Positions 15,897 through 24,735 of a stretch of DNA of 64,000 nucleotides are shown here, piece by piece (the stretch's first letter is position 1; each line of letters starts with the position of its first letter). Location of the stretch: assembly GCA_963815785.1 (NCBI GenBank), contig CAWFHZ010000007.1:62001-126000 (forward strand), in the 5' to 3' direction. The notes below the pieces were generated by a model. That model saw nothing but the letters and a program-made list of their open reading frames with translations. It searched no databases and was not told the origin of the DNA. A program made the translations under genes and the position numbers. The stretch is from DATFVA01 sp963815785 (GTDB lineage Bacteria > Bacteroidota > Ignavibacteria > Ignavibacteriales > Ignavibacteriaceae).

Positions 15897-18035
15897 TTAA
15901 TTAATTTTTACCAATGATCCTTTAATCGTATTGATACCTGAAGCTTCAACATTTGCCATAGCCCCTTTCACTTTAACAGCTACTCCGGCTTCCACTGTTG
16001 TATTCAACCCTTTGAGCTTATATTCTGCAGATGCTTCTGATGTAACATTCATTCCTTTTTGTTTTAAATCCTGTTTTGCTTCCTGTGTAATTCCTGATGC
16101 TTTCATTTTATGATCCTGTTCAGCTTCGGTTTTTATATTGGCAGCTTTTACCTCAGTGTCTCCTTCGGTTTCAAGTTTAAAGGATTTTGATTTTACATTT
16201 ATTTCTCCCTTAGGTGCAAGGATATCTATACTTCCTTCTTTAGTCTCTATTACAAGTTTCTGGTTTTTAAGATCAATCAGAAAATTATTATTCTTTGGTT
16301 TATCCGAAAGCTGAATTTTTTCCGAACCATCAGTATCATCTATAAGAATGAAATGTCCTTTCTTGCTTGTTACAACAATCTTTGTATTTTTATCATCAAG
16401 CAGAATTGTGTGACCATCCTTAGTCGTAATTGTGATATTCTGATTCTTATCATCCATTACCAGCTTATGTTTGTCCTTAGAAGTCACTTCAATTTTATCA
16501 TCTTTATCATCCATCAGAATTTTGTGAGAATCTGATGTTGTAAAAGATATCTGTGTTTCATTTGATTTATCATCAATTAAAATTTCATTACCTGCTGCCG
16601 TTCTTATTACATTGTGTGATTTGTTTTTCGCTACAACAGGTGATGCCTGTGAAGGATTTGGAACAGTACCGAGCCCAACAGGTCTGTCCACATTTCCATC
16701 AACGCAAGCCCATAATAACTCAGTATCTTTATGATTAGGAAAATGAATGCCATAACCGGAACCGGAATAACTTTGTGTTAACCTGATTGGCAAAGAAGCT
16801 TCACCGTTTGACTTATCACTCAGATCAAAAAGCATTTTCGCTTTATATCTTCCATGATCATCAAGAAAAGCATATTCATCACCTGCACCGGATTCCAGTT
16901 TGGCACTCATAATTCCTGATATTTTTGGTATAGGTGTCCTTCTGATTGGTCTAAAGTCAACATCAAATGGAATTGCCTCGAATCGACAATCAAAAAGTAT
17001 ATCACTAGACTGTAATTTCTGTGGTATTATAAATTGTCCTTTCTGCGAGCCTGCCAGGTAGGTTTTTGTAATGATGTATTCATTGTTCCAGTCATCTCGA
17101 TAATGCTTATCCATTTTAAACCTATACCCGGCACTGAATAACCGGCAATTAGTTTTACCGGTGTAAATTTTACTTTGAGAAAGGAATTCCTGGTTTCTTA
17201 TTTTAGCGAGAAATTCAGCATCTTTTTCAGTTTCAAAATTATCACCATAATCGTAGTATGTACCCGGCAGATCAGAATTGATTTTACTCTCAGCCATTAA
17301 CTGTTTTTCGGGAAACAGATAATTATAGTCTTTTAGCTGAACTTTTCCTGTTACAATTTTTTCACTCGATGAAAGATCAAGAATTGATTCCACGTCTCCG
17401 AAAGAATCCTCGTTTTCATTATAGCCTATATCTTCGGAAAGTTTGACATCGGGTAGTTTAGTGTTATCATCTGTAAAACATACTACATCCTTATCTCCGT
17501 CCTGATCGAAATAATAAAATATTCCGTAATGTTCCAGTCGGCGGTTAAGGAAATTAAAATCAGTCTCCCTGTACTGAACGATAAATTCACTTTTAGGATA
17601 TTTGTCTTTCAGGTCTATCTTATAATCACTACCTTTTAATTCACTTTTCTCCATTATCTTTTTTATAAGATCATTCATGTCAATATCCTGATAAACTTCA
17701 TTTTGAAAGGTCAGGCTGGATTTCCAAAAACGGGGGACTAAGACAACTTTATAGAAAACATGATCTTTTGATTGTCCGAACTGCTGGATCTGTGAAATGA
17801 TGCCGTGAATTTCCCGTGTGCTTTGATCTGTACGGGTAAGAGTAAAGGTAGCTGGTTTATTCAGGATTTTTGCGGAATCAAGTTTAGGATCACCCGAGGC
17901 CAGAACAATCCTGTATTCAAATAAACGTGATATTTCTTCTTCGCCTTCAAATGAAACCACACCAAATTTGTCATCGTCAATTTCGGCGAAATGTAATTTA
18001 TAAAAAGGTTGATTAAACTTTTGTTGTTCAGGCAT
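15897..18035 (-). CDS. vgrG: VgrG spike protein
   Basis: 712 residues. The N-terminal half is the gp27-like base (FYKLHFAEIDDDKFGVVSF, YRETDFNFLNRRLEHYGIFYYF). It is followed by the gp5 OB-like region (AFLDDHGRYKAKMLFDL, PIRLTQSYSGSGYGIHFP). Residues about 475-575 contain five repeats of about 19 residues of form TxKxxHxxxxDDKxxxIxV. A long C-terminal needle with short alternating repeats (KAANIKTEAEQDHKMKASG and so on) ends the protein. No extra C-terminal effector domain is visible, so it is a structural spike that relies on the PAAR protein and adaptors. It lies between clpV (56-base gap) and the PAAR gene (18-base gap). Confidence 0.95.
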   Translation of the reverse strand: MPEQQKFNQPFYKLHFAEIDDDKFGVVSFEGEEEISRLFEYRIVLASGDPKLDSAKILNKPATFTLTRTDQSTREIHGIISQIQQFGQSKDHVFYKVVLVPRFWKSSLTFQNEVYQDIDMNDLIKKIMEKSELKGSDYKIDLKDKYPKSEFIVQYRETDFNFLNRRLEHYGIFYYFDQDGDKDVVCFTDDNTKLPDVKLSEDIGYNENEDSFGDVESILDLSSSEKIVTGKVQLKDYNYLFPEKQLMAESKINSDLPGTYYDYGDNFETEKDAEFLAKIRNQEFLSQSKIYTGKTNCRLFSAGYRFKMDKHYRDDWNNEYIITKTYLAGSQKGQFIIPQKLQSSDILFDCRFEAIPFDVDFRPIRRTPIPKISGIMSAKLESGAGDEYAFLDDHGRYKAKMLFDLSDKSNGEASLPIRLTQSYSGSGYGIHFPNHKDTELLWACVDGNVDRPVGLGTVPNPSQASPVVAKNKSHNVIRTAAGNEILIDDKSNETQISFTTSDSHKILMDDKDDKIEVTSKDKHKLVMDDKNQNITITTKDGHTILLDDKNTKIVVTSKKGHFILIDDTDGSEKIQLSDKPKNNNFLIDLKNQKLVIETKEGSIDILAPKGEINVKSKSFKLETEGDTEVKAANIKTEAEQDHKMKASGITQEAKQDLKQKGMNVTSEASAEYKLKGLNTTVEAGVAVKVKGAMANVEASGINTIKGSLVKIN

Positions 18036-18091
18036 CTGAGACCTCTAGTATGAAAAATTATTGTTCTTTTTTTTGTTATTCAGTTCTTCAG

Positions 18092-20719
18092 CTATTCCAC
18101 AAATTTATATTTAAACGAACCATCTTTCGCTTTTGTAACAGTTACTTTTGAAGGGCTCTTTCCTTCGGCCATAAAACCTAAAAGTTGTGAGGATATTTCC
18201 GGTGCGAGTTTTCTGTCAACTATTGCATCGATATTCCTTGCTCCTGTTTCAGCTCGTGTGCAGGAGTCAACAATATCATCAATCACTGCCTTATTAAATT
18301 CAACAACAAGATTCTGGTTCTGTAATAATCTTTTCTGAATTTTTCCGAGTTTCATTTCAACTATCGGTTTCATAGTTTCTTTTGTTAAAGGAAGAAAAAC
18401 AATTGGTTTTAATCTTCCTAAAAATTCAGGTCTGAAATACTGGTTCATATAAGGCCGAAGCTCTTCCAATAAATCATCAGGGCTTGTCATTCCGCCATTA
18501 TATTTTTCAAACAGTACCTCAGAGGCAAGGTTTGAAGTCATAAAAATTGTCGTATTGGTAAAATCAATATTTCGCCTGTCAGCATCCTGCAGCATTCCGC
18601 GATCGAAAATCTGCATGAAAAGATCAGTTACAGAAGTATTGGCTTTTTCAATTTCATCAAGCAGAACAACACAGTAAGGTCTTCTCCGTACAGGTTCACT
18701 TAGTGAACCGCCTTCACCGTAGCCCACCAAACCGGGATCAGCACCTATTAACCTTGAGGTGTTATATTCATTTTGATATTCTGTCATATTGAGTGTAACC
18801 ATAAATCTTTCATCACCAAAAAGTACTTCAGCTACTGCGCGTGCAAGTTCGGTTTTTCCAACTCCGCTGGGGCCAATTAAAAGAAAAACACCGTTCGGTC
18901 CTTCTTCTTTTTTAATACCTACTTTTGCACCGCGAATAACATCAGCAATCTGTTTTATTGCATGATCCTGACCTACAACTCTTTTCTTCAGCTCATCTTC
19001 AAGTTGAAGTAAAGTTGTCATATCATCGCGTGTCATATTTCCAACCTTAATTCCCGTCCACGCTTCAATAACTTCAGCAACCGTGTTGGCAGTAACTTCT
19101 GCAAATACCTGCGGACTCGGGTCCTGTAAAGCAATTAACTCTTCTTTCACTTTAGATATTTCTTTTACAACAGCCGGATCTTCTTTGCTCTTTCCGTTGC
19201 CGTTTCCTGTAAATTTTTTCATCCGCAAATCCATCAGCTTCCGGGTCAGTTCACTCTCTTTGGTCCATCTGTCCTCATTAGCTTTTATATCAGTTTCTAA
19301 TTTTGATTTTTTTTCCTTCAATTCTTTCATAACTTTTTGATCAATAACCAGGTCCATATCAGAATCTTTTTGCTGAGTATTAATCGCCATATCAACAGAC
19401 TTCAGCTGGCTTATCATCAATTCCAGTTTAGCCGGCTTACTGGTAAGGGACATCTTAACACGGGTAGCTGCTGTATCCAATAAGTCAACTGCTTTATCAG
19501 GAAGCTGTCTTCCGGCAATATACCTTCTGGATAATTTTACTGCAGCTTCAATTGCTCCGTCTGTAATGTGAATGCCGTGATAAGTTTCATATTTTGTTTT
19601 AATTCCACGCAGCATTAAAATTGCCTTTTCATCCTCAGGTTCACCAACGTGTATTGGTTGAAATCTTCTCTCAAGTGCTGCATCCTTTGCAAAGTATTTA
19701 TTGTACTCAAGGTAAGTTGTTGCTGCGATTGCCCTGAAAGAGCCTCTTGCCAGAGCAGGCTTTAAAAGATTTGCAGCATCACCGCCTCCGGCTGAAGCAC
19801 CGGCCCCGATAAGTGTATGAGCTTCATCTATAAAAAGAATTGCCGGAACAGGGGAGTTCGTAACTTCATTGATAACTGCTTTTAATCTTTTCTCAAATTC
19901 ACCTCTCATCTTGGTTCCTGCCTGCAGTGAGCCCATATCGAGAGAAAATATCTGATTATTTTTAAGAATATCCGGAACCTCATCGGCAGCAATTTTTATT
20001 GCAAGTCCTTCAACAAGGGCAGTTTTTCCAACACCGGGTTCTCCAAGTAATATAGGATTTGATTTTTTCCTTCGGCATAAAACTTCTATTACCTGAATGA
20101 TCTCTTCATCTCTTCCGAGAATCGGATCAATTTTTCCATCCTTTGCCTGTGTTACTAGATTTGTTGTGTACAGATCAAGCACTGTTCCATCCTGTGGAAT
20201 TGCACGCGCCTCTTCCTGAGAAATCATTTCTGAAGAAACTGACTCATCTTCAACTGATGCTTTTACAATATTATAAAATTCAGTACGAAGATCTTCCTGT
20301 TTAACCGGGGAAAGAATATCCATCAGCCGGCTGCTTATTACCTGCTCGGAAGCAACGAACACTTCAAATAAAGCACCGGATCTTATTTTAGTTTCATGAT
20401 GATGAACGGAACTTGTAATCCACGCCTGCTCAAACAGTTCTGTAAGTAATGGTGAAAGCTTAGGCTTGCCGGAATTTCCTTTATCCATCTCATCAAGATT
20501 TTTTAGACACCTTGCCTGGACATCACCGGAATCTATACCATAATGTTTCAGTATTAAAGGAATATCACCCTGTCCGTCTTCAATAAGTGCATTCAATAAA
20601 TGATCGAAAGTTATTTCATAATTTCCGCGGTTGATACCAATCCCGGTAGCTGTATCAAGATTCCTTACCAGGTAATTATTCAATTTTAAAAGCAACGATT
20701 TCAAATCCTTACTTTGCAT
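18092..20719 (-). CDS. clpV: T6SS sheath-recycling AAA+ ATPase ClpV (TssH)
   Basis: 875 residues. A Clp-N-type double repeat occupies about residues 1-150. The first AAA+ domain has Walker A GEPGVGKT (near 225) and Walker B ILFIDEAH. A coiled-coil middle domain follows. The second AAA+ domain has Walker A GPSGVGKT (near 615) and VVLLDEIEKA. This is the ClpB/ClpV architecture; position between tssG and vgrG in a full tss operon identifies it as ClpV and not the chaperone ClpB. It unfolds contracted TssB/TssC sheath. An 87-base gap separates it from tssG. Confidence 0.95.
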   Translation of the reverse strand: MQSKDLKSLLLKLNNYLVRNLDTATGIGINRGNYEITFDHLLNALIEDGQGDIPLILKHYGIDSGDVQARCLKNLDEMDKGNSGKPKLSPLLTELFEQAWITSSVHHHETKIRSGALFEVFVASEQVISSRLMDILSPVKQEDLRTEFYNIVKASVEDESVSSEMISQEEARAIPQDGTVLDLYTTNLVTQAKDGKIDPILGRDEEIIQVIEVLCRRKKSNPILLGEPGVGKTALVEGLAIKIAADEVPDILKNNQIFSLDMGSLQAGTKMRGEFEKRLKAVINEVTNSPVPAILFIDEAHTLIGAGASAGGGDAANLLKPALARGSFRAIAATTYLEYNKYFAKDAALERRFQPIHVGEPEDEKAILMLRGIKTKYETYHGIHITDGAIEAAVKLSRRYIAGRQLPDKAVDLLDTAATRVKMSLTSKPAKLELMISQLKSVDMAINTQQKDSDMDLVIDQKVMKELKEKKSKLETDIKANEDRWTKESELTRKLMDLRMKKFTGNGNGKSKEDPAVVKEISKVKEELIALQDPSPQVFAEVTANTVAEVIEAWTGIKVGNMTRDDMTTLLQLEDELKKRVVGQDHAIKQIADVIRGAKVGIKKEEGPNGVFLLIGPSGVGKTELARAVAEVLFGDERFMVTLNMTEYQNEYNTSRLIGADPGLVGYGEGGSLSEPVRRRPYCVVLLDEIEKANTSVTDLFMQIFDRGMLQDADRRNIDFTNTTIFMTSNLASEVLFEKYNGGMTSPDDLLEELRPYMNQYFRPEFLGRLKPIVFLPLTKETMKPIVEMKLGKIQKRLLQNQNLVVEFNKAVIDDIVDSCTRAETGARNIDAIVDRKLAPEISSQLLGFMAEGKSPSKVTVTKAKDGSFKYKFVE

Positions 20720-20806
20720 GTAAAGCTCCTGTTAAATTTTTATTATTGTTAGCTGTTTGATAGGGGAGAGTAAACTGTAATTAGCAAACCATTAAAATCA
20801 ATTTAC

Positions 20807-21817
20807 CTAAACAAATTCTTCATTATGGATATACACATTAAATTCCTGAATGGAAGGTTTACCAAGCCAGAAAGTTGTTCCAAGTTTTAGCCGGTCATCA
20901 TTCCAGGAAATTTCAGCGATTGTATCTGCTTTGATCTTAAATTTAATATCATATTCAAGTCCATCGTTAAGATATAACTTTAAGAGTTCGTTTAATTTTT
21001 TCGCACTTAAAGTTCCAGGCAGAAAATTCAGGTAATCCTCAAAAGAAACAGGCCCGATCTCGATACATATTCTGCTCATATAATCTACGGTAGATCTTCC
21101 GACAAAACTATTTTTACCAAGACTAAAATCGTTGTTTCCAAGAGCAGGTACATCTACAAGTTCAACCCAGTGGGGAATAAATTCTTTTATTTTTATAGGG
21201 AAATCAGGGAACAAATGAGAAAGCAAAATCTTTAAACCTTCTTTGCTTCTGACACGCTGGCTGAATACCCCGGCAAATTTTAGAAGTGTAAAATCGGAAA
21301 CAGCAGATGATTTCTTTTTTGCAAAGGAACTTCTTCCAATAAAAGAATTAATTCTCTCAGATATTTTATTGTCAGGATCACCGTTCAGGTTAAGATAGAA
21401 ACGATATTTTTTCCACGACTGATAGTAAAGCCAGTAAAACCTGTTGTTAAAAATATCAAGAAAGTTCTGAAGGGGGATATTTCCTTCACCTAAAATTTTT
21501 TCCTGGAAAACTATCTGCTCGTGATAACATCTGGGTAAAGGTGAATTAATCCCATACAGACCCAGAAATGTAAAAATAAATTTTATATCATTTTCTTCGC
21601 GGGAAACTGATTTTATATCTCTGGGTGGATAATCATAATATTGGTTAGGGCGGAATTTTAATCCAGCCTGATCAAAAAGATAATCCTTTCGTTCAGGATG
21701 ATCTTTTTTTGAAATATTTTCGCTTAACCAGACAGCCTGCCAGGCATGGTATTCAGAACCATGATCTACAATATCCTCAGCTATACTGGTAGTATTTCTC
21801 CTATTGCCGGGTTCCAT
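20807..21817 (-). CDS. tssG: T6SS baseplate protein TssG
   Basis: 336 residues, usual TssG length. Recognisable features are the early baseplate segment (FIFTFLGLYGINSPLPRCYHE) and the later GRSTVDYMSRICIEIGP, LGTTFWLG region characteristic of the ImpH/VasB family. It forms the TssE-F-G wedge with its neighbours. Its start overlaps the 3' end of tssF by 37 bases, implying coupled translation. An 87-base gap before clpV shows no clear terminator. Confidence 0.93.
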   Translation of the reverse strand: MEPGNRRNTTSIAEDIVDHGSEYHAWQAVWLSENISKKDHPERKDYLFDQAGLKFRPNQYYDYPPRDIKSVSREENDIKFIFTFLGLYGINSPLPRCYHEQIVFQEKILGEGNIPLQNFLDIFNNRFYWLYYQSWKKYRFYLNLNGDPDNKISERINSFIGRSSFAKKKSSAVSDFTLLKFAGVFSQRVRSKEGLKILLSHLFPDFPIKIKEFIPHWVELVDVPALGNNDFSLGKNSFVGRSTVDYMSRICIEIGPVSFEDYLNFLPGTLSAKKLNELLKLYLNDGLEYDIKFKIKADTIAEISWNDDRLKLGTTFWLGKPSIQEFNVYIHNEEFV

Positions 21818-23637
21818 TGATAACTTACACTCGTTCCGGATTCGGTAATTTTTAAGAATATATATGAATTAAGAGTTACATATTGTGAAAGAAATTTATT
21901 TAAGACCATTCCAAATAAATTTATTTCACCCACACTACTTTCAAATTCTTTTGCATCCACTTCTATATGAAATTCAATTCCTCTGATCAGACTCTGATTT
22001 ATAATTTTATTTACAAGTTTCGGTTTATGAATTTTCTTTATACTTTCAATGCGTTTTTTATTTGGATGATTGTGCGCTTTAGCCCAGTTATATAAATTCA
22101 AAATACTTTTAAATGTATCAAGCTCAGAAAGAGTTGAAAAACTCACAGATAAATGTGCAATCAGTGACCACAAATAATTTTGTTTATCAGGACAATTCTG
22201 AACTTCGATTGGAACAGTAATGTTAAATGCTTCCACTCCGGGCGGGAAATCCAGGGGTTCTTTAATTGAACCGACTTCCAGATAAGCAGAAGGTAAAAAT
22301 CCATTTGATAATGTAGCTTCAATACTAAGTGTTTCTTTTGGAAAAATTTCCTCTTCCATACTTGGTCCGAATAATCTTATGACTGTTTCGGACATATCGC
22401 TTTGGAGCGGTTTCCTGACTATTGAAAAGAATCTTTTGAAATTGTATTCCGGATTACTAGTCTCCAAAATATCGTGTGCTGTAATCGGTATATATTTGTA
22501 CTGTTCAACCCTGTTTTCACTTATCCCACTTACTTTATCAACAGAATAGATTTCTCTGCTTTTTCTTCTATACAAATCCGGGACGATATAATATTCAGGA
22601 AGTCTTTGTGTAACCGATACTTCTTCGGTTGGGCGCGAAAATAAATTTACAATTGGTGTACAGTTTAACACAACATTGTTTTTAGCTGGTAAATTTTCCC
22701 GTAACAGTTTCCGGCTAAAGTCAAATTTAATTTCAATCTGCTGAGATTGACCGGATGCAATAAATTTATCAAGACCATAAATATCTATAAAAAAGAATTT
22801 TTCCGGGAATGCAAAATATTCCTGAAGTAGCCGGAATCCAGTGAAGGATTGTTTTGAATAGGGAAGAATTGAATAATCATCTCCATTATATTCTAGATCC
22901 GTTGAAAGTTCAGGCACGCCTATTTTAAAATCATCAATATTTTTATAAGGTGATTTAGCATCAACTAATTCCCTTACTGATAAAGAAGTAACATAGGTTG
23001 TAAGGTAAAGATGAAGATTATTTTTTATTGATGAAGAACCCTGAAGATAAATTCTGAATCTTTTCATCTTCAAACTGTTATAATCAACATTCCGGTCAAG
23101 TTGTATTTTTAATGTAAAAAAAGACCTGCCCTGCGGAGTATCTTCAACGGTGACATCTGTTAATTTTATTGGTCTTACGGTTAAATCCTGAGTGGTTCTG
23201 AAAACAAATTCCGCCGGTTCATCTTTTTCAGTTAACCTGTTTCCGCTCCCTGAACCGGACTGAACTTTGTATTTAACTTTATATTTTCCAGTTTGTGTCT
23301 GTATTTCACTACCTTTTCGGATTTCAACCGGTTCAGTTAATGCCCCTGATTTTATTCCGGCTTGTAAAATTGCACAGGAAGGGAAAGATTTTAACAAGTG
23401 CGGAAAAAGAATTTCGAGTATTCCGCCAGCAATTTCAGGAAATTCGTCATCAAGCCTTTCATGAATTCTTCCGGCAAGAAATGCGAAACCCTCATACAAT
23501 CTTTCAACAAAGGGATCTTTTCTTTCTCTTTCACTTAGATGGAGTCTTGATCCCAGTGTCGGATGCTTCTTACTGAACTCTTCACCGGATGTTTGAAGGA
23601 AATTATATTCCCTCTCAAAATATTTATCTGTACTCAT
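21781..23637 (-). CDS. tssF: T6SS baseplate protein TssF
   Basis: 618 residues, normal for ImpG/VasA/TssF. The N-terminus has the family signature (YFEREYNFLQTSGEEFSKKHP, DPFVERLYEGFAFLAGRIHERLDDEFPEI, LLEILFPH-like segment EILFPHLLKSFPS). It partners with TssG and TssE in the baseplate wedge. It overlaps tssE by 4 bases (ATGA-type) and tssG by 37 bases. It contains a large beta-rich C-terminal half including PPGVEAFNITVPIEVQNCP. Confidence 0.94.
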   Translation of the reverse strand: MSTDKYFEREYNFLQTSGEEFSKKHPTLGSRLHLSERERKDPFVERLYEGFAFLAGRIHERLDDEFPEIAGGILEILFPHLLKSFPSCAILQAGIKSGALTEPVEIRKGSEIQTQTGKYKVKYKVQSGSGSGNRLTEKDEPAEFVFRTTQDLTVRPIKLTDVTVEDTPQGRSFFTLKIQLDRNVDYNSLKMKRFRIYLQGSSSIKNNLHLYLTTYVTSLSVRELVDAKSPYKNIDDFKIGVPELSTDLEYNGDDYSILPYSKQSFTGFRLLQEYFAFPEKFFFIDIYGLDKFIASGQSQQIEIKFDFSRKLLRENLPAKNNVVLNCTPIVNLFSRPTEEVSVTQRLPEYYIVPDLYRRKSREIYSVDKVSGISENRVEQYKYIPITAHDILETSNPEYNFKRFFSIVRKPLQSDMSETVIRLFGPSMEEEIFPKETLSIEATLSNGFLPSAYLEVGSIKEPLDFPPGVEAFNITVPIEVQNCPDKQNYLWSLIAHLSVSFSTLSELDTFKSILNLYNWAKAHNHPNKKRIESIKKIHKPKLVNKIINQSLIRGIEFHIEVDAKEFESSVGEINLFGMVLNKFLSQYVTLNSYIFLKITESGTSVSYQWNPAIGEILPV

Positions 23638-24086
23638 TTAGCATCCTTATCAAATACAACTTTGGTCCATCCGGTGGTCGAAAATTCTGTTAATAATATT
23701 TCCTGGTTTGAACTGTCTTTGACTTTAATAATTATTTTTAAAGCGGCTCTCAATGTTTTTTGATCAAATTCAGAATTTTGAATCTGCACCCCACTGATTC
23801 TTGGTTCGTACTTTAATATTACATCTTTGATTTCCTGTTTTAAGGATTCAACCGGATTTTCTGAGGACAAGTATATCTGCAGAATATCTGAAATACCAAA
23901 ATCCGGAAGGTGTAATATTGAACCACGCCTTGTCGTAAGAATCATACGAAGGTTTTCAATAATACTCAGGCTAAGTTTCTGATCTTCAGTTAAATGTTCA
24001 AACTGCTGTGGTCCAATCTCATCGGGGTTAAGTACCTCTGATATAAACTGACCTAAGAGCATATTATAGAGGCTAAGGTTTTTCAA
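23634..24086 (-). CDS. tssE: T6SS baseplate gp25-like protein TssE
   Basis: 150 residues. This is the GPW/gp25 lysozyme-like baseplate family: SLSIIENLRMILTTRRGS, LHLPDFGISDILQIYL, and a C-terminal ALKIIIKVKDS strand. It links the wedge to the sheath. The gene follows a 101-base gap after hcp that contains a long-range inverted repeat (24122-24176) and overlaps tssF by 4 bases. Confidence 0.92.
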   Translation of the reverse strand: MKNLSLYNMLLGQFISEVLNPDEIGPQQFEHLTEDQKLSLSIIENLRMILTTRRGSILHLPDFGISDILQIYLSSENPVESLKQEIKDVILKYEPRISGVQIQNSEFDQKTLRAALKIIIKVKDSSNQEILLTEFSTTGWTKVVFDKDAK

Positions 24087-24121
24087 TGGTTTTTTAGTTA
24101 AAGTTTATATTAGAAAAAGAC

Positions 24122-24176
24122 AGGGTGGACAATTTAAATACATCTTAAAAAAGAGACGATCTAACTAATCCACCCT
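24122..24176 (-). promoter_or_regulatory. inverted repeat between hcp and tssE, possible attenuator or mRNA stabiliser
   Basis: The 8-base arms AGGGTGGA (24122-24129) and TCCACCCT (24169-24176) are perfectly complementary and enclose 39 bases. In the direction of transcription the hairpin follows the hcp stop by 11 bases and is followed by GTCTTTTTC. It lies exactly where expression should drop from the abundant tube protein to baseplate genes. It may act as a leaky terminator or as a 3' stabiliser of hcp mRNA. The function is inferred; the repeat is read directly. Confidence 0.5.
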
Positions 24177-24187
24177 AAATGTTTTAA

Positions 24188-24676
24188 TTAACCGGGCATT
24201 CTAAATGAGAAGAATCCCTGATCCGAGAACATTGTGCTGGCTTTTTTGTGTTCCCACTCTACACTTTCTGAAACAATTGCAATTTTTTCCAGATGTGCAA
24301 CACCCATTCTATCTGATTCAAATGCTGCAGGCATATAATTTTCAACAGAAATCAACCTTGCATTTGTTAAAGTATATAGAAAATATACTGTTTCCTTACC
24401 AGTAGCTTCAGCAATCTCGTAAAGAGAAATAACAATTGATTGGAAAGCTTTACCTTCCGCACAATACTGAAACATAAACGGGGTAAGTTTATCTATTTCT
24501 TTCATCACTACGAACGGTTCATACATCCTGCTGCCGGTAACCTGTCCGCTTGTCTTATCAACCGGCAATTTAATTCCTTCAGAAAATTCCAGAACAGTAC
24601 AGGTTTTATCTGCACGTGGACCTTCGAGTTCGTTTCCTTCAGCGTCCTTGAATAGAATTGTTCCTTTCACAGCCAT
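24188..24676 (-). CDS. hcp: T6SS inner-tube protein Hcp (TssD)
   Basis: 162 residues. It starts MAVKGTILFKDAEGNELEG and contains the central helix LTPFMFQYCAEGKAFQSIVISLYE and the final strands VEWEHKKA ... GFFSFRMPG expected of Hcp hexamer subunits. Hcp forms the expelled tube and can carry small effectors. A strong Shine-Dalgarno site (GGAGGT) is 5 bases upstream of the start. No C-terminal effector extension is present. It sits 59 bases downstream of tssC. Confidence 0.9.
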   Translation of the reverse strand: MAVKGTILFKDAEGNELEGPRADKTCTVLEFSEGIKLPVDKTSGQVTGSRMYEPFVVMKEIDKLTPFMFQYCAEGKAFQSIVISLYEIAEATGKETVYFLYTLTNARLISVENYMPAAFESDRMGVAHLEKIAIVSESVEWEHKKASTMFSDQGFFSFRMPG

Positions 24677-24681
24677 TTTTT

Positions 24682-24687
24682 ACCTCC
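24682..24687 (-). promoter_or_regulatory. strong ribosome-binding site of hcp
   Basis: GGAGGT on the minus strand, 5 bases before the ATG of hcp. Such a full site is notable because many genes in this group have weak or no Shine-Dalgarno sequence. It fits the high copy number needed for tube subunits and fixes the start codon. Confidence 0.65.
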
Positions 24688-24735
24688 ATGGTAATTAATT
24701 TGTTAATATGTTATTTATAGATCTTACAACACTGG

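Noticed and set aside
18092..20719. Housekeeping ClpB in place of ClpV
   Set aside because: The motor domains are similar, but the position inside an intact tss operon between tssG and vgrG makes ClpV far more likely.
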